Below are positions 53,001 to 64,000 of a DNA stretch of 64,000 nt, piece by piece. The translations under genes and the position numbers were made by a program. Origin of the DNA: Streptomyces rapamycinicus NRRL 5491. GTDB taxonomy: Bacteria; Actinomycetota; Actinomycetes; Streptomycetales; Streptomycetaceae. How positions within the stretch are numbered: position 1 is the first letter of the stretch; every line of letters starts with the position of its first letter. Under the pieces are notes generated by a model that ran no database searches, was not told the DNA's origin, and was given only the letters and a program-made list of their open reading frames with translations. The stretch lies in contig NZ_CP085193.1 of assembly GCF_024298965.1 (NCBI RefSeq), forward strand, positions 9,858,001 to 9,922,000, written 5' to 3'.

Positions 53001-56000
53001 TGGCATGGACCTGGACGTGGTTCCAGGAGAACGGCAGCCCCACACCCTCCTCGGCGTCGGGTGTGTTCAGGGTGCAGGCGTGCAGGGCCGCATCGAGCAG
53101 GGCCGGGTGCACGTCGTATCGTGCCGCCTCCTGCGCCTGCTCCTCGGCGAGAGCAACCTCGGCGTAGACGGTGTCCCCGTCACGCCACGCAGCCTGCAGA
53201 CCTTGGAAGGCGGGACCGTACTCGTAGCCTTCTGCCATCAGCCGGTCGTAGAAGTCGGCCACGTTCATCGGCTGGGCCTGGGCTGGCGGCCAGGTGTCAG
53301 ACTCCGGCAGCGAGAGGGGTGTGTCAGAGGTGCTGATAGTGGCGGAAACGTGCCGGATCCATGCGTCCGTGTTGTCCGCCTGGGAGAAGACCGTCACCGT
53401 GCGGTGTCCGGACTCGTCGGCCTCGGCGACGGACACGGACAGTTGGACGCCTCCGGTCTGCGGCAGCAGGAGCGGGGTTTCGATCACCAACTCGTCAACG
53501 ACGTCGCACTCGACCTCGTCGGCGGCGCGGACGACCAGTTCCACAAATGCGGTCCCGGGGAGCAGGACACTGCCCCGGACCGCGTGATCGGCCAGCCATG
53601 TATGGGTGGCCAGCGACACCCGCCCGGTGAGCACCACACCGTCGGAGCCGGGCAGTGCCACTACGGTGCCCAGCAGTGGATGACCGTCGGCAGCCGCCCG
53701 GTCCACGCTCTTGAGCCAGTACCGCTGGTGTTGGAAGGCGTAGGTCGGAAGGTCCAGTACCCGGGTTGTGGTGGTGCCGAGGATGGCGGGCCAGTCGACG
53801 GTGACGCCGTGGACATAGGCCTGTGCCAGGGCGGTGAGCATCCGGGTGGCGTCGCCGTCGTCACGACGCAGCGTGGCAACCGTGACGACATCGTCGTCCA
53901 TCGCCTGCAACAACACCGGGCTGGCGCTGACCTCGACGAACACGGTGTCGCCCTGGGCCTGCAACTGGCTGACGGCGGGGTGGAAACCGACCGGTTCACG
54001 CAGGTTCCGGTACCAGTACTCCCCGTCCAGCGGGCTGTCGACCCAGGTGCCGTCCACGGTCGACAGCCACGGCACGAGCGGGGTCTGCGAGCTGCTGTCG
54101 CTAGTGATGTCGAGTAGTTCGTCGCGGATCAGCTCGACGTGCGGGGTGTGCGAGGCATAGTCGACGGTGATCCGCCGCACCCGCACCCCTTGTGCCTCAT
54201 GAGCGGTGAGGACATGGTCGACCGCTTCCGGGGTGCCCGCGATCACGGTGGAGGCGGGCCCGTTGTGGGCGGCGATCCAGGCCCCGTCGACCAGCTCGAC
54301 ATCCTGCGCGGGCAGGGCGACGGATGCCATCGCGCCCCGGCCCGCCAGGCCCCGGGCGATCGCCTGGCTGCGCAAGGTCACGATCCGGGCGGCATCGCGT
54401 AGTGACACCGCACCCGCCACACAAGCTGCGGCGATCTCACCCTGCGAATGGCCGATCACCGCATCCGGCCGCACACCGGCCGCCTGCCACACCGCGGCCA
54501 GGGAAACCATCATCGCCCAGGAAGCGGGCTGGACCACATCAACCCGGTCCACCACCGCCGGATCATCCAGAACCGTGAACAGATCCCAGTCCACGAACTC
54601 GCGCAACGCCGCCGCACACTCGGCCATCCGCTCGGCGAACACCACCGACGAATCGCGCAGTGCACTGCCCATCCCCAGCCACTGCCACCCCTGCCCGGGA
54701 AAGACAAACACGATCCTGGGGTCGGTCACCGCGGTGCCGGTGACGGTGTCATCTCCAAGGAGTACGGCGCGGTGCTCGAACACCGACCGTGTCACCGCCA
54801 GCGTCGATGCCACAGCCCGTATATCCGCCCCGGGCGACGCCGCCAGGTAGGCGCGCAGCCGGTCTTCGTGTTCGGTCAGGGCGGGCTGGGTCTTGGCCGA
54901 TATCACCAGCGGCAGCACATCCGAGGCCACCACCGGCGTCTCAACAGGCTGCGCCTCCTCCGCGGGCTGAGCGGGGGGTGCGCTCTCCAGGATGACGTGG
55001 GCGTTGGTGCCGCTGACTCCGAAGGACGACACGCCCGCCCGACGGGGCCGGTCGGTGCCGGGCCAGGGCTGGTTCTCCCTCACCAGCTCAACCGCACCCG
55101 CCGCCCAGTCCACGTGCCGCGACGGCTCATCCACGTGCAGGGTGCGGGGAACCGTGTTGTGCTGCAGGGCCATGACCATCTTGATGACACCCGACACGCC
55201 CGAGGCGGCCTGAGCATGACCGATGTTCGACTTCAGCGAACCCAGCAGCAGGGGCCGTTCCCGGTCCTGACCGTAAGTGGCGATCAGCGCCTGGGCCTCG
55301 ATCGGGTCGCCCAGCGTCGTGCCCGTGCCGTGGGCCTCGACCACATCCACCTCGTGCGCGGCGAGGCCGGCGTTACTGAGAGCGGCTTGGATCACCCGCT
55401 GCTGCGAAGGACCGTTCGGCGCGGTCAGACCGTTGGACGCGCCGTCCTGGTTGACCGCCGAGCTACGGACCACCGCCAACACCTGATGGCCCTTGGCCTG
55501 GGCGTCGGAAAGCCGCTCTACCAGCAGCACACCAACGCCTTCAGCCCATCCCGTGCCGTCCGCGCTGTCTGCGAACGCCTTGCACCGGCCATCGGAGGCC
55601 AGACCACGCTGGCGGGAGAATTCCACGAAGCTTTGTGGTGTGGCCATCACGGTGACGCCGCCGACCAGGGCCAGGGAACACTCTCCCTGCCGGAGGGCAT
55701 ACCCGGCCTGGTGCAGTGCCACCAGTGATGACGAGCAGGCTGTGTCGACTGTGATGGCGGGGCCTTCGAGGCCGAAGAAGTACGACACCCGGCCGGACAG
55801 GACACTGGTCGCGCTGGCGGTGGCCGCGAAGCCGCCGAGGTCAGCACCGGCACCGTAGCCACCGGCGTACGCGCCCATGAAGACGCCGGTGTCGCTGCCG
55901 CGCACGGAACCGGGCTCGATCCCGGCCCGCTCGAAGGCCTCCCAGGACACCTCCATGATCAGCCGCTGCTGCGGGTCCATCGCCAGAGCCTCGCGTGGGC

Positions 56001-59000
56001 TGATGCCGAAGAATCCGGCGTCGAAGCTGGCTGCGCTGTCGAGGAAGCCGCCCTCTACGCAGTACGACTTCCCGACCGCGTCCGGGTCCGGATCGAACAG
56101 GCTCTCCGCGTCCCACCCACGGTCGGCGGGGAAACCGGAAATCGCATCCGTACCCGACTCCACAAGGCGCCACAGATCCTCAGGCGACGACACCCCGCCG
56201 GGCAGACGGCAGGCCATACCCACGACCGCCAGCGGCTCGTCCTGCCCCACCACCGACACCGACGGGCGTACCGGTGCAGGGTTCTCGCCGGTGAACAGCT
56301 CACCCAGCCGGGTGGCCAGGATGGCCGGGGTGGGGTAGTCGAACACCGTCGTGTTGGGCAGCCGCAGCCCTGTGGCTTTCGCCAGGCTGTTGCGCAGTTC
56401 CACCGCGGTCAGCGAATCGATACCCAGATCCTTGAATGCGGCGGCTGCGGGGATGGTGCTGGCGTCAGCGTGTCCCAGGACCAGAGCGGCGCTGTCACGC
56501 ACCAGCTTCAGCAGTGCGTCTTCCCGCTCGGCCGGTGCCAGGGCCGCCAGCCACCGCGCTGACGAGTCGCTGGTAGAGGCGGCCCGCCGGGCGACGGGAC
56601 GATGCAACGAGCGGAGGAGCGCGGGGACTTCCGCGTCCCAAACCGGGTCCATCGGTGCGGCGACCAGAATCGGGTTGCCATGGCGTGATGCGGTGTCGAA
56701 CAGCCGCATCCCGTACTCGGCGGTGATAGTCCGCAGGCCACCGCGCCGGATCCGGTCACGGTCCGTGTCGGTCAGTTGCGTGGTCAGGCCACTGGCGTCC
56801 TCCCACAGACCCCAGGCCACCGCGAGTGCGGGCAGGCCCTCGGCGCGGCGTTCTTCGGCGAGCGCGTCCAGGAACGCGTTTGCCGCCGCGTAGTTACCTT
56901 GCCCCCCACCGCCCATGACACCGGCGGCGGAGGAGTACATGACGAAGGCGGCCAGGTCGGTGTTGCGGGTGAGTTCGTGCAGATGCCAGGCGCCGTCGGC
57001 CTTGGGCCGCAGTACCGTGTCGAGCCGCTGCGCGGTCAGGGACTCGACAACACCGTCATCGAGTACGCCCGCGGTGTGAATCACTGCCGTCAGGGGGTGC
57101 TCCGGTGACACACCCGCCAGCACCTGGGCCAGCGCGGCACGATCGGACACGTCACAGGCCGCTGTCTCGACCCGGGCGCCCAGTTCGCCGAGTTGGTTGA
57201 TCAGTGCCTCGTCCGGGGCGCTGCGGGACAGCAGCAGCAGATGACGCACGCCGCGTTCGGCCACCAGGTGCCGGGCGGCGATCCCCGCCAGCACACCCGA
57301 ACCACCGGTGATCAGAACCGTGCCATCCGGATCCCAAACCGCTTCAGGCTCAGACCCACTGGCGTTCACACGAGCCAGTCGCGGTGCCTCGTACCGGTCG
57401 CCGCTGACCCGCAGCCGCGGCTCGTCGAGCCCGACGGTGGCGGCCAACTGGTCCGGGGCGAGCGTGTCGTCGTCGCTCTCGACCAGGACGAACCGGCCGG
57501 GGTGTTCCGATTGAGCCGATCGCATCAACCCCGACACCCCAGCGGCGGCCAACCGGGTGCCGGTCCGCACGACCAGCGTGCTGTCGGTGAAACGTTCCCC
57601 GCCAAGCCAGGTCTGGACTGCCTGGAGGACCTGAGCGGTCAGTACGCGGGTCTGTTCCAGCGGGTTCTCGCTGCTGTCGGGGAGTGCGGTGAAGACCGCC
57701 ACCTCGGGTACCGGCACATCAGCGTCCGACACCAGGTCCTCGAACCGGCCGACCGTCAGGCCGGTTTCCTGAGGGGCCGGGATCTCCGCCCAGGTCAGGG
57801 TGAGCAGGTCGTCGGTGCTGGTGGCAGGTTCGTAGACGGGGACGGTGCGCAGGGTGAGGGAGCGGACGGTCAGGACGGGGAGGCCTGTGCTGTCGGTGGC
57901 GTCCACGGACAGGGTGCCGTCATCGTGTGAGATGAGGCGGACGCGCAGCTCGGCAGGGTTGCGGGCGTGCAGGGTCAGCGCCTGCCACGCGGCGGGGGTT
58001 TCCTCACCGGCGGTGGTGAGGGCGGCGGTCAGGAGGGCAGGGTGCAGGGCATATGTGGTGGCGTCGTGGGTGCTGTCCAGGGCGACCTCGGCGAACACTT
58101 CGTTGCCTCGGCGCCACACCCCGCGCAGTGACGGTACTCCGGTCTCGACCGGGACCGCACCGGTCGGCGGCCACGCCTCCCCGGCCTGCCAGCCGGATAC
58201 CGTTCCCCTGGTGGCGAGGGTTGCGGTGGCCAAGCGTGTCCAGGGCTCGCTGTCGCTGTAACGGGCGTGGATACTGAGCCGGTGGCGACCGGCCTCGTCC
58301 GGTTCGCTCACCCAGGTCTGTACCTGGACGGCGCCATCGTCAGGAAGCAGCAGCAACGCTTCCACGTTCAGGTCCTCAACCAGACCGCAGCCGGCCTCGT
58401 CCGCCGCTGCCAGCGCCATCTCCACGAACACCGTCGCGGGCAGAACCGTCTGGTCCCGCAGCCACAGATCGCCGCTCCGGGAAACCCGGGCAGTGAACAA
58501 CACCCCGCTGGCCTCGGCCAGCCGCACCGCCGAACCCAGCAACGGATGGCCACCCGCAGTCGCCCGGTCCGTGCCCTCGAGCCAGTAGCGCTGGTGCTGG
58601 AAGGCGTATGTCGGAAGGTCCAGCACCCGTGTTGCCGGAGCATCGCCCAGGAGCGCGGGCCAGTCGACCGTGACGCCGTTGACATACAGGTGGGCCAGGG
58701 CGCCGATCGCGGCCTGGATTTCGTGGTCGCCGTGCAGCATCGCGACACCGTCGACCAGGCGGGCCAGTGACCGGTCGGCACCCAGCTCGACGAACACGGC
58801 GTCCTCGTACGAGGCCACCTGCTCGCCGAACCGGACCGTGTCCCGGACCTGCCGCACCCAGTACTCAGCGGTGGTCACCTGATCACCAACGGCCATGGAG
58901 ACCTGCGGCGTCCGGTAGGTCAGGCCTTCGGCGACCGCCCGGAACTCCTCCAGCATGGGTTCCATACGGGCGGAATGGAACGCGTGGCTGGTCGCCAGCC

Positions 59001-62000
59001 GCGTCCACTTCCCCAGCCCCTCCGCGGCCTGCAGCACGGCGGCCTCATCACCGGAGAGAACCACCGACGACGGGCCGTTGACCGCGGCGATCTCCACACC
59101 CTCACCCAGCACGGCCCGGGCCTCATCCTCCGAGACCGGGACAGCGACCATCACCCCACCCGCGGGCAGAGCCTGCATCAGACGAGCCCGCGCCGACACC
59201 AAAGTGCAGGCATCCTCCAACGACCACACCCCGGACACATACGCAGCCGCAAGCTCACCCACCGAATGGCCGATCACCGCGTCCGGTCGTACACCCCACG
59301 ATTCCAGCAGCCCGAACAGAGCCACCTGCATTGCGAACAGGGCCGGCTGGGCGTAACCGGTCTCGTTCACCTCCAGATCGGGCACATCGAGCAGGTCCCA
59401 CACCTGCTGATGGATCCGCGCGAAGACGGGGAACGCGGCGGCCAGTTCCTCACCCATGCCAGCACGCTGCGACCCCTGTCCCGGGAAGACGAACACCGCC
59501 CGAGGGTCAGACACAGCGGTGCCGGTGACGGTGTCATCTCCCAGCAGCACGGCACGGTGCTCGAACACCGACCGTGTCATCGCCAGCGTCGATGCCACAG
59601 CCCGCATATCCACCCCGGGCGACGCCGCCAGATACGCACGCAACCGGCCCTCGTGCTCAGTCAAAGCCGACTGGGTCCTGGCCGAAATCACCAACGGCAC
59701 CCACTCCGGTGCCCGCTCGATCACCGCGTTGTCCGCAGGCTGAGTGGGGGGTGCGCTTTCCAGGATGACGTGGGCGTTGGTGCCACTGATCCCGAAGGAC
59801 GACACGCCTGCCCGGCGCGCTCGGCCCATATCCGGCCACGGCTGGTTCTCCGTCACGAGCTGCACCGCGCCCGCCGACCAGTCCACATGCCGTGACGGCT
59901 CATCGACATGCAACGTGCGCGGCACCAGACCGTGTTGCAGGGCCATCACCATCTTGATGACACCGGACACACCCGCAGCGGCCTGCGTATGACCCAGGTT
60001 CGACTTCACCGAACCCAGCAGCACAGGCTGGTCACGGTCCTGGCCATAGGTAGCGATCAGCGCCTGGGCCTCGATCGGGTCACCCAGCGTTGTGCCCGTG
60101 CCGTGCGCCTCGACCACATCCACCTCAGCCGTGCTCAGACCCGCGTTGCTGAGAGCGGCCCGGATCACCCGCTGCTGCGAAGGACCATTCGGCGCGGTCA
60201 GACCGTTCGACGCACCGTCCTGGTTCACCGCTGATCCACGCACCACCGCCAACACCTGGTGACCGTTACGGCGGGCATCGGAGAGTCGCTCTACGAGCAG
60301 GACACCGACACCTTCAGCCCATCCCGTGCCGTCCGCGGCGTCGGCGAACGCTTTGCAGCGGCCGTCGGAGGCCAGGCCGCCCTGGCGGGAGAACTCCACG
60401 AAAGTCTGTGGCGTGGCCATCACAGTGACACCGCCGACCAGGGCCAGCGAACACTCTCCCTGCCGGAGGGCATACCCCGCCTGATGCAACGCCACCAACG
60501 ATGACGAGCAGGCCGTGTCGACTGTGAACGCGGGACCCTCGAGGCCGAAGAAGTACGACACCCGGCCGGACAGGACACTGACCGAACTGGCGGTGGCCCC
60601 GAAGCCGCCGAGGTCGGCACCGATGCCGTAGCCACCGGGGTACGCACCCATGAAAACGCCGGTATCGCTGCCGCGTACGGAACCGGGCTCGATCCCGGCC
60701 CGCTCGAACGCCTCCCAGGACACCTCCAGCACCAGCCGCTGCTGCGGATCCATCGCCAACGCCTCACGCGGACTGATCCCGAAGAATCCGGCATCAAAGC
60801 CAGCCGCGGCATCCAGGAAGCCACCCTCAGCACGGTGCGATTTTCCAGCCATGTCGTACAGGTTCTCGACGTCCCAGCCACGGTCGGTGGGGAAACCGGA
60901 GACCGCATCTGTACCCGACTCCAGGAGACGCCACAGATCCTCAGGCGACGAGACTCCACCGGGTAGGCGGCAGGCCATTCCCACGATCGCCAGCGGCTCG
61001 TCCTGCGCCACCGCCGACACCGGCCCGCGTACCGGTACGGGGTTCTCGCCGGTGAACAACTCGTCCAACCGGGCAGCCAAGGCGGCCGGGGTGGGGTAGT
61101 CGAACACCAGCGTGGCGGGCAGCCGCAGCTCCGTGGCCTTCGCCAGGCTGTTGCGCAGTTCCACCGCGGTCAGCGAATTGATGCCCAGATCCTTGAACGC
61201 CGTGGTTGCCGGAATCGTGCTGGTGTCGGCGTGTCCCAGAACCGTCGCGGCGCCGTCAGACACCAGCTTCAGCAGTGCCTTCTCCCGCTCGGCCGGTGCC
61301 AGGGCGGCCAGCCACCGCGCTCCACCGGCGGCAGCGGCCCGCCGAGCAATCGGGCGGTGCAACGACCGCAGCAATGCCGGGACTTCCGCGTCCCGTACCG
61401 GCTCCATCGGCGCGGCCACCAGAACCGGTTCACTGTGGCGTGACGCGCTGTCGAACAGCCCCATCCCGTGCTCGGCGGAGATGGCCCGCAGGCCACCGCG
61501 CCGGATCCGGTCACGGTCCGTGTCGGTCAGTTGCGCGGTCAGGCCACTGGCGTCCTCCCACAGACCCCAGGCCACCGCGAGTGCGGGCAGACCCTCAGCG
61601 TGACGCTGCTCAGCCAGCGCGTCCAGGAACGCATTGGCCGCCGCGTAGTTGCCCTGCCCCGCACTACCGAGCACACCGGCGGCGGAGGAATACATGACGA
61701 ACGCGGCCAGGTCGGCATCCCGGGTGAGCTCGTGCAGGTTCCACGCACCGTCGGCCTTGGGCCGCAGTACCGTCTCCAGCCGCTGCACGGTCAAAGACTC
61801 CACAACACCGTCATCCACCACGCCCGCGGTGTGAATCACGGCCGTCAGGGGATGCTCCGGCGAGACACCCGCCAGCACCTGCGTCAGCGCGGCAGGATCG
61901 GACACGTCACAGGCCGCTGTCTCGACCCGGGCCCCCAGTTCACCAAGCTCGCCGATCAGCGCCTCATCCGGGGCGCTGCGGGACAGCAGCAGGAGATGAC

Positions 62001-64000
62001 GCACGCCGCGTTCGGTCACCAGGTGCCGGGCGGCGATCCCCGCCAGCACACCTGAACCGCCCGTGATCAGGACCGTGCCATCCGGATCCCACGTCCTTTC
62101 AGGCTCAGGCTCTTCGGCATGTGTGCGGGTCAGCCGTGGTACTTCGTACCGGCCGTCGCTGACCCGCAGCCGCGGCTCATCCAGTCCGACCGCCGCCGCC
62201 AGCTGATCCTGGGTGAGGGCGTCGTCGCTTTCGACCAGGACGAACCGGCCGGGGTGTTCGGACTGGGCCGAGCGCATCAACCCCGACACCCCAGCAGCGG
62301 CCAACCCGGTGCCGGTCCGCACCACCAGCGTGCTGTCGCTGAAGCGCTCCCCGCCAAGCCACTCCTGGAGTGTGTGGAGGACCTGAGCGGTCAGCTTTCG
62401 TGTTTGCTCCAGCGGATCGTCGCTGTCGGGGAGTGCGGTGAAGACCGCCACCTCGGGTACCGGCACATCGCCGTCCGCCGCCAGGTCTTCAAACGCACCC
62501 ACCGTCAGGCCGGTCTGCTGGGGGGTGGGGATTCCTGCCCAGGTCAGGGTGAGCAGGTCGTCGGTGCTGGTGGCCGGTTCGTATACGGGGACGGTGCGCA
62601 GGGTGAGCGAGCGGGCGGTCAGGACGGGGAGGCCTGTGCTGTCGGTGGCCTCTGCCGACAGGGTGCCGTCATCGTGTGAGGTGAGGCGGACGCGCAGCTC
62701 GCCGGGATTGCCGGCGTGCAGGGTCAGGCCCTGCCACACGGCGGGAGTCTCCTCGCCTACGGTGGTGAGCGCGGCGGCCATCAGGCCGGGATGAAGCACA
62801 AACCTGGTGGCATCATGGGCATCGTCCAGGGCCACCTCGGCGAAGATGTCGCTGCCCAGGCGCCACACCGCCCGCAGTGAGGGTGCCGATGTCCCGACCG
62901 GGACCGCACCGGCCGGCGGCCACACCCCACCGGCCTGCCAGCCGACCGCGGCAGCGGCCACACCCGTAGTGGTGGCCAGGGTTGCGGTGGCCAAGCAGGT
63001 CCAGGGCTCGCCGTCACCGTAACGGGCGTGGACACTGAGCCGGCGCCGACCGCCCTCATCCGGTTCGCCCACCCAGGTCTGTACCTCGACGGCGCCATCA
63101 TCGGGAAGCAGCAGCAACGCTTCCACACTCAGATCCTCAACCAGACCGCAGCCGACCTCGTCCGCCGCTGCCAGCGCCATCTCCACGAACACCGTCGCGG
63201 GCAGAACCGTCTGGTCCCGCAGCCACAGATCACCGCTCCGGGAAACCCGGGCAGTGAACAACACCCCACTGGCCTCGGCCAGCCGCACCACCGAACCCAG
63301 CAACGGATGACCACCCGCAGTCGCCCGGTCCGTGCCCTCAAGCCAGTACCGCTGGTGCTGGAAGGCGTACGTCGGAAGATCCAGCACCCGGGTTACCGGG
63401 ACATCACCCAGCACCGCGGACCACTCGACACTCACGCCGTTCACGTACAGGTGAGCCAGGGCACCGACAGCGGCCTGCGCCTCATGGTCACCGTGCAGCA
63501 TCGCGACACCGTCGACCAGGCGGGCCAGTGACCGGTCGGCACCCAGCTCGACGAACACCGCATCCTCGAACGAGGCCACCTGCTCGCCGAACCGGACCGT
63601 GTCCCGGACCTGCCGCACCCAGTACTCAGCGGTCATCACCTGATCACCAGCGGCCATGGCGACCTGCGGCGTCCGGTAGGTCAGGCCTTCAGCGACCGCC
63701 CGGAACTCCTCCAGCATCGGTTCCATACGGGCGGAATGGAACGCGTGACTGGTCGCCAGCCGCGTCCACTTCCCCAGCCCCTCCGCGGCCTGCAGCACGG
63801 CGGCCTCATCACCGGAGAGAACCACCGACGACGGGCCGTTGACCGCGGCGATCTCCACACCCTCACCCAGCACGGCCCGAGCCTCATCCTCCGAGACCGG
63901 GACAGCGACCATCACCCCACCCGCAGGCAGAGCCTGCATCAGACGAGCCCGCGCCGACACCAAAGTGCAGGCATCCTCCAACGACCACACCCCGGACACA
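47089..64000 (-). CDS. rapC: RapC: modular PKS, modules 11 (part) to 14 (5' end outside window)
   Basis: 5636 visible residues from mid-AT of one module to the natural C terminus. Module 11: AT C-half (HAFHS, malonyl), dead DH, KR (62550-61330), ACP. Module 12: KS 60990-59760, AT (HAFHS, malonyl), dead DH, KR, ACP. Module 13: KS 56235-54970, AT (YASH, methylmalonyl), DH with [13 protein letters not shown] and [11 protein letters not shown] (HAAAGGVG), KR, ACP. Module 14: KS 50220-48960, AT (HAFHS, malonyl), ACP, then a helical end for docking. Extender pattern and reduction levels fit rapamycin C8-C16. KRs carry V/LDD, the B type. The first ACP reads GINSL, not GIDSL. Modules 11 and 12 share long near-identical tracts. 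Confidence 0.95.
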   Translation of the reverse strand, partial: VSGVWSLEDACTLVSARARLMQALPAGGVMVAVPVSEDEARAVLGEGVEIAAVNGPSSVVLSGDEAAVLQAAEGLGKWTRLATSHAFHSARMEPMLEEFRAVAEGLTYRTPQVAMAAGDQVMTAEYWVRQVRDTVRFGEQVASFEDAVFVELGADRSLARLVDGVAMLHGDHEAQAAVGALAHLYVNGVSVEWSAVLGDVPVTRVLDLPTYAFQHQRYWLEGTDRATAGGHPLLGSVVRLAEASGVLFTARVSRSGDLWLRDQTVLPATVFVEMALAAADEVGCGLVEDLSVEALLLLPDDGAVEVQTWVGEPDEGGRRRLSVHARYGDGEPWTCLATATLATTTGVAAAAVGWQAGGVWPPAGAVPVGTSAPSLRAVWRLGSDIFAEVALDDAHDATRFVLHPGLMAAALTTVGEETPAVWQGLTLHAGNPGELRVRLTSHDDGTLSAEATDSTGLPVLTARSLTLRTVPVYEPATSTDDLLTLTWAGIPTPQQTGLTVGAFEDLAADGDVPVPEVAVFTALPDSDDPLEQTRKLTAQVLHTLQEWLGGERFSDSTLVVRTGTGLAAAGVSGLMRSAQSEHPGRFVLVESDDALTQDQLAAAVGLDEPRLRVSDGRYEVPRLTRTHAEEPEPERTWDPDGTVLITGGSGVLAGIAARHLVTERGVRHLLLLSRSAPDEALIGELGELGARVETAACDVSDPAALTQVLAGVSPEHPLTAVIHTAGVVDDGVVESLTVQRLETVLRPKADGAWNLHELTRDADLAAFVMYSSAAGVLGSAGQGNYAAANAFLDALAEQRHAEGLPALAVAWGLWEDASGLTAQLTDTDRDRIRRGGLRAISAEHGMGLFDSASRHSEPVLVAAPMEPVRDAEVPALLRSLHRPIARRAAAAGGARWLAALAPAEREKALLKLVSDGAATVLGHADTSTIPATTAFKDLGINSLTAVELRNSLAKATELRLPATLVFDYPTPAALAARLDELFTGENPVPVRGPVSAVAQDEPLAIVGMACRLPGGVSSPEDLWRLLESGTDAVSGFPTDRGWDVENLYDMAGKSHRAEGGFLDAAAGFDAGFFGISPREALAMDPQQRLVLEVSWEAFERAGIEPGSVRGSDTGVFMGAYPGGYGIGADLGGFGATASSVSVLSGRVSYFFGLEGPAFTVDTACSSSLVALHQAGYALRQGECSLALVGGVTVMATPQTFVEFSRQGGLASDGRCKAFADAADGTGWAEGVGVLLVERLSDARRNGHQVLAVVRGSAVNQDGASNGLTAPNGPSQQRVIRAALSNAGLSTAEVDVVEAHGTGTTLGDPIEAQALIATYGQDRDQPVLLGSVKSNLGHTQAAAGVSGVIKMVMALQHGLVPRTLHVDEPSRHVDWSAGAVQLVTENQPWPDMGRARRAGVSSFGISGTNAHVILESAPPTQPADNAVIERAPEWVPLVISARTQSALTEHEGRLRAYLAASPGVDMRAVASTLAMTRSVFEHRAVLLGDDTVTGTAVSDPRAVFVFPGQGSQRAGMGEELAAAFPVFARIHQQVWDLLDVPDLEVNETGYAQPALFAMQVALFGLLESWGVRPDAVIGHSVGELAAAYVSGVWSLEDACTLVSARARLMQALPAGGVMVAVPVSEDEARAVLGEGVEIAAVNGPSSVVLSGDEAAVLQAAEGLGKWTRLATSHAFHSARMEPMLEEFRAVAEGLTYRTPQVSMAVGDQVTTAEYWVRQVRDTVRFGEQVASYEDAVFVELGADRSLARLVDGVAMLHGDHEIQAAIGALAHLYVNGVTVDWPALLGDAPATRVLDLPTYAFQHQRYWLEGTDRATAGGHPLLGSAVRLAEASGVLFTARVSRSGDLWLRDQTVLPATVFVEMALAAADEAGCGLVEDLNVEALLLLPDDGAVQVQTWVSEPDEAGRHRLSIHARYSDSEPWTRLATATLATRGTVSGWQAGEAWPPTGAVPVETGVPSLRGVWRRGNEVFAEVALDSTHDATTYALHPALLTAALTTAGEETPAAWQALTLHARNPAELRVRLISHDDGTLSVDATDSTGLPVLTVRSLTLRTVPVYEPATSTDDLLTLTWAEIPAPQETGLTVGRFEDLVSDADVPVPEVAVFTALPDSSENPLEQTRVLTAQVLQAVQTWLGGERFTDSTLVVRTGTRLAAAGVSGLMRSAQSEHPGRFVLVESDDDTLAPDQLAATVGLDEPRLRVSGDRYEAPRLARVNASGSEPEAVWDPDGTVLITGGSGVLAGIAARHLVAERGVRHLLLLSRSAPDEALINQLGELGARVETAACDVSDRAALAQVLAGVSPEHPLTAVIHTAGVLDDGVVESLTAQRLDTVLRPKADGAWHLHELTRNTDLAAFVMYSSAAGVMGGGGQGNYAAANAFLDALAEERRAEGLPALAVAWGLWEDASGLTTQLTDTDRDRIRRGGLRTITAEYGMRLFDTASRHGNPILVAAPMDPVWDAEVPALLRSLHRPVARRAASTSDSSARWLAALAPAEREDALLKLVRDSAALVLGHADASTIPAAAAFKDLGIDSLTAVELRNSLAKATGLRLPNTTVFDYPTPAILATRLGELFTGENPAPVRPSVSVVGQDEPLAVVGMACRLPGGVSSPEDLWRLVESGTDAISGFPADRGWDAESLFDPDPDAVGKSYCVEGGFLDSAASFDAGFFGISPREALAMDPQQRLIMEVSWEAFERAGIEPGSVRGSDTGVFMGAYAGGYGAGADLGGFAATASATSVLSGRVSYFFGLEGPAITVDTACSSSLVALHQAGYALRQGECSLALVGGVTVMATPQSFVEFSRQRGLASDGRCKAFADSADGTGWAEGVGVLLVERLSDAQAKGHQVLAVVRSSAVNQDGASNGLTAPNGPSQQRVIQAALSNAGLAAHEVDVVEAHGTGTTLGDPIEAQALIATYGQDRERPLLLGSLKSNIGHAQAASGVSGVIKMVMALQHNTVPRTLHVDEPSRHVDWAAGAVELVRENQPWPGTDRPRRAGVSSFGVSGTNAHVILESAPPAQPAEEAQPVETPVVASDVLPLVISAKTQPALTEHEDRLRAYLAASPGADIRAVASTLAVTRSVFEHRAVLLGDDTVTGTAVTDPRIVFVFPGQGWQWLGMGSALRDSSVVFAERMAECAAALREFVDWDLFTVLDDPAVVDRVDVVQPASWAMMVSLAAVWQAAGVRPDAVIGHSQGEIAAACVAGAVSLRDAARIVTLRSQAIARGLAGRGAMASVALPAQDVELVDGAWIAAHNGPASTVIAGTPEAVDHVLTAHEAQGVRVRRITVDYASHTPHVELIRDELLDITSDSSSQTPLVPWLSTVDGTWVDSPLDGEYWYRNLREPVGFHPAVSQLQAQGDTVFVEVSASPVLLQAMDDDVVTVATLRRDDGDATRMLTALAQAYVHGVTVDWPAILGTTTTRVLDLPTYAFQHQRYWLKSVDRAAADGHPLLGTVVALPGSDGVVLTGRVSLATHTWLADHAVRGSVLLPGTAFVELVVRAADEVECDVVDELVIETPLLLPQTGGVQLSVSVAEADESGHRTVTVFSQADNTDAWIRHVSATISTSDTPLSLPESDTWPPAQAQPMNVADFYDRLMAEGYEYGPAFQGLQAAWRDGDTVYAEVALAEEQAQEAARYDVHPALLDAALHACTLNTPDAEEGVGLPFSWNHVQVHATGPATLRVAVTQEADGWSLRVADDTGRPVATIGSLITRPVTADTLGSTTDDLLTLTWTEIPAPQETSLTMGRYEDLADGNMPVPDVVVFTALPNSSENPLGPPAPLDPPDPLAQTRTLTAQVLQTVQTWLAGERFTDSTLVVRTGTGLAAAAVSGLMRSAQSEHPGRFILVESDDDTLTLRQLAATVGLDEPRLRINDGRYEAARLARTNTTPEDTPLTIPDSRAWLLEQPRSGTLQDLALVPTDTAEQPLRPGEVRIDVRAAGLNFRDVVVALGMVNDNRPTGGEAAGVVLEVGPDVQDLAPGDRVFGVVAGSFGPAAIADRRMLAVIPDGWSFTTAASVPVVFATAYYGLVDLAGLSEGESVLIHAAAGGVGMAATQIARHLGARIYATASTGKQHILREAGLEDTHIADSRTLSFQETFLNNTHGQGVDVVLNSLSGDFVDASLDLLPRGGRFVEMGKTDIRDPHQVTADRPGTTYQAFDLMDAGPDRLREIITELLTLFTQGVLLPLPVQAWDIRQARDAFSWMSRARHIGKIVLTIPRRPDPDGTILITGGSGVLAGILARHLAAEHGARHLLLLSRTTPDQALIKELAELGAHVDTATCDVSDRAGLARVLAGVSPEHPLTAVIHTAGALDDGVVESLTTQQLDTVLRPKADGAWHLHELTQNTDLAAFVMYSSAAGVIGGAGQGNYAAANAFLDALAEQRRAEGLPALALAWGLWDDTSGLTSGLTDTDHDRIRRSGMRTITAEHGMRLFDGASRHGEPVLFAAAMSPLRGDVEVPALLRGLQTVKRPQSRTAARNEVGSQPLSARLTGRTSVEQHRIMLELVLGEAASVLGHSSADAIATDTSFKDLGMDSLTAIELRNRLVAETGLQLPATMVFDYPTANALAAHLLGKLDIPPVQQRLEAPAPSTVTGPADPVADEPSANEPIAIVAMACRLPGGVSSPEGLWHLVESGTDAISGFPTDRGWDVEGLFDPDPDAAGKSYCVQGGFLDTAADFDAPFFGISPREALGMDPQQRLLLETTWEAIERAQIDPKSLRGRDVGVYVGGAAQGYGVGVDQQHDNGITGSSVSLLSGRVSYALGLEGPGVTVDTACSSSLVALHLASQALRQRECSLALVSGVSVMSSPAMFVEFSRQRGLSSDGRCKSFAASADGTIWSEGVGVLVVERLSDARRLGHRVLATVRGSAVNSDGASNGLTAPNGTSQQRVIRQALANAGLTASDVDVVEAHGTGTKLGDPIEAEAILATYGQERSAPAWLGSLKSNIGHAMAASGVLSVIKMVEAMGHGSLPRTLHVDAPSPHVDWTSGSVALLTEHQPWPDDTKLRRAGVSSFGLSGTNAHVVLEQYQAPAPPVTPVTPAPPVTPVTPVTPNEPGPLPWVLSAQSPKALREQAGRLYASLAGDSEWNSLDIGYSLATTRSDFAHRAVAVGSGREDFLRALSKLADGAPWPGLTTATATAKARRVAFLFDGQGTQRLGMGKELYDSYPAFARAWDTVSAGFDKHLDHSLTDVCFGEGGSTTAGLVDDTLYAQAGIFAMEAALFGLLEDWGVRPDFVAGHSIGEATAAYASGMLSLENVTTLIVARGRALRTTPPGAMVALRAGEEEVREFLSRTGAALDLAAVNSPEAVVVSGEPEPVADFEAAWTASGREARKLKVRHAFHSRHVEAVLDEFRTALESLKFRAPALPVVSTVTGRLIDQDEMGTPEYWLRQVRRPVRFQDAVRELAEQGVGTFVEVGPSGALASAGVECLGGDASFHAVLRPRSPEDVCLMTAIAELHAGGTAIDWAKVLSGGRAVDLPVYPFQHQSYWLAPAAPDATAVAPVVEEEGGEYDEPSYADEPRTMLELVHMEVASLLGMADPGVILDDSSFLELGFDSLSAVRLRNRLSKATGLDLPSTLLFEHPTSAELAAHLDALLDSDIDAAGVYALLEEINELDAEAVDMTAAEHKAISELLEQLSAKWRTRNE
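48881..48943 (-). repeat. rapC: 9-bp minisatellite in the module 14 KS-AT linker
   Basis: Seven 9-bp units, built from GTGACCGGC and GGGGCGGGC and arranged in a 27-bp higher-order repeat, encode a flexible run of Pro-Val-Thr and Ala-Pro-Pro between KS and AT. The units keep frame, so copy number could vary without breaking the gene. Confidence 0.9.

Overview
The window is high-GC actinomycete DNA, and I read it as Streptomyces. It has mostly G/C third codon positions, modular type I PKS genes, SARP and LuxR-LAL regulators, and rare TTA codons that fall only in the regulators I checked. All names come from reading the sequence and from memory; no database search was run.

Right block (35.4-64.0 kb). 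This is recognisable as one side of the rapamycin locus: rapG, rapH, rapI, rapJ, rapK, rapL, rapM, rapN, rapO, rapQ and the 3' part of rapC, in that order. The four visible PKS modules (malonyl/KR, malonyl/KR, methylmalonyl/DH-ER-KR, malonyl with no reduction) match rapamycin modules 11-14. RapK makes the dihydroxycyclohexene carboxylate starter and RapL makes pipecolate. RapJ, RapN and RapO oxidise, and RapI, RapM and RapQ O-methylate the macrolactam.

Left edge (0-7.9 kb). It holds the 3' end of a different PKS (active KS, decayed AT and DH, no ACP), an acyl-AMP ligase fused to a carrier domain, a stand-alone condensation domain, an SDR with altered catalytic residues, and an alpha/beta hydrolase. 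The ligase-carrier plus lone C domain suits esterification of a polyketide by an activated acid. It may be the edge of the actinoplanic acid cluster, which I recall being reported next to rapamycin clusters.

Middle block (8.5-35.3 kb). This looks like a third pathway that I cannot match to a known product. It has queE, queD, folE and queC (GTP to preQ0), a methyltransferase, an Asp/Asn hydroxylase-like enzyme, an IPNS-like oxygenase and another Fe/2OG oxygenase. It also has sbnA/sbnB for L-2,3-diaminopropionate, an MbtH protein, a type II thioesterase, and an A-T-C-A-T NRPS whose first A domain reads as glycine-specific. Two ATP-grasp ligases, a FemX/GNAT-like protein, an MFS exporter and two SARP regulators complete it. 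The inferred output is a small peptide or amide combining a 7-deazaguanine with Dap and Gly.

The middle block has an unusual layout. A 1,110-bp cassette (promoter, sbnA and the next gene's ribosome binding site) is present twice, nearly identical and inverted, and flanks the NRPS region. Both copies carry 11-bp-spaced TTGAG repeats. The same repeats, four in a row, lie between the GNAT and second ATP-grasp genes, which suggests one SARP regulon. Small features include a MITE-like element, a broken SDR remnant beside rapH-promoter-like sequence, several hairpins and two candidate small ORFs.
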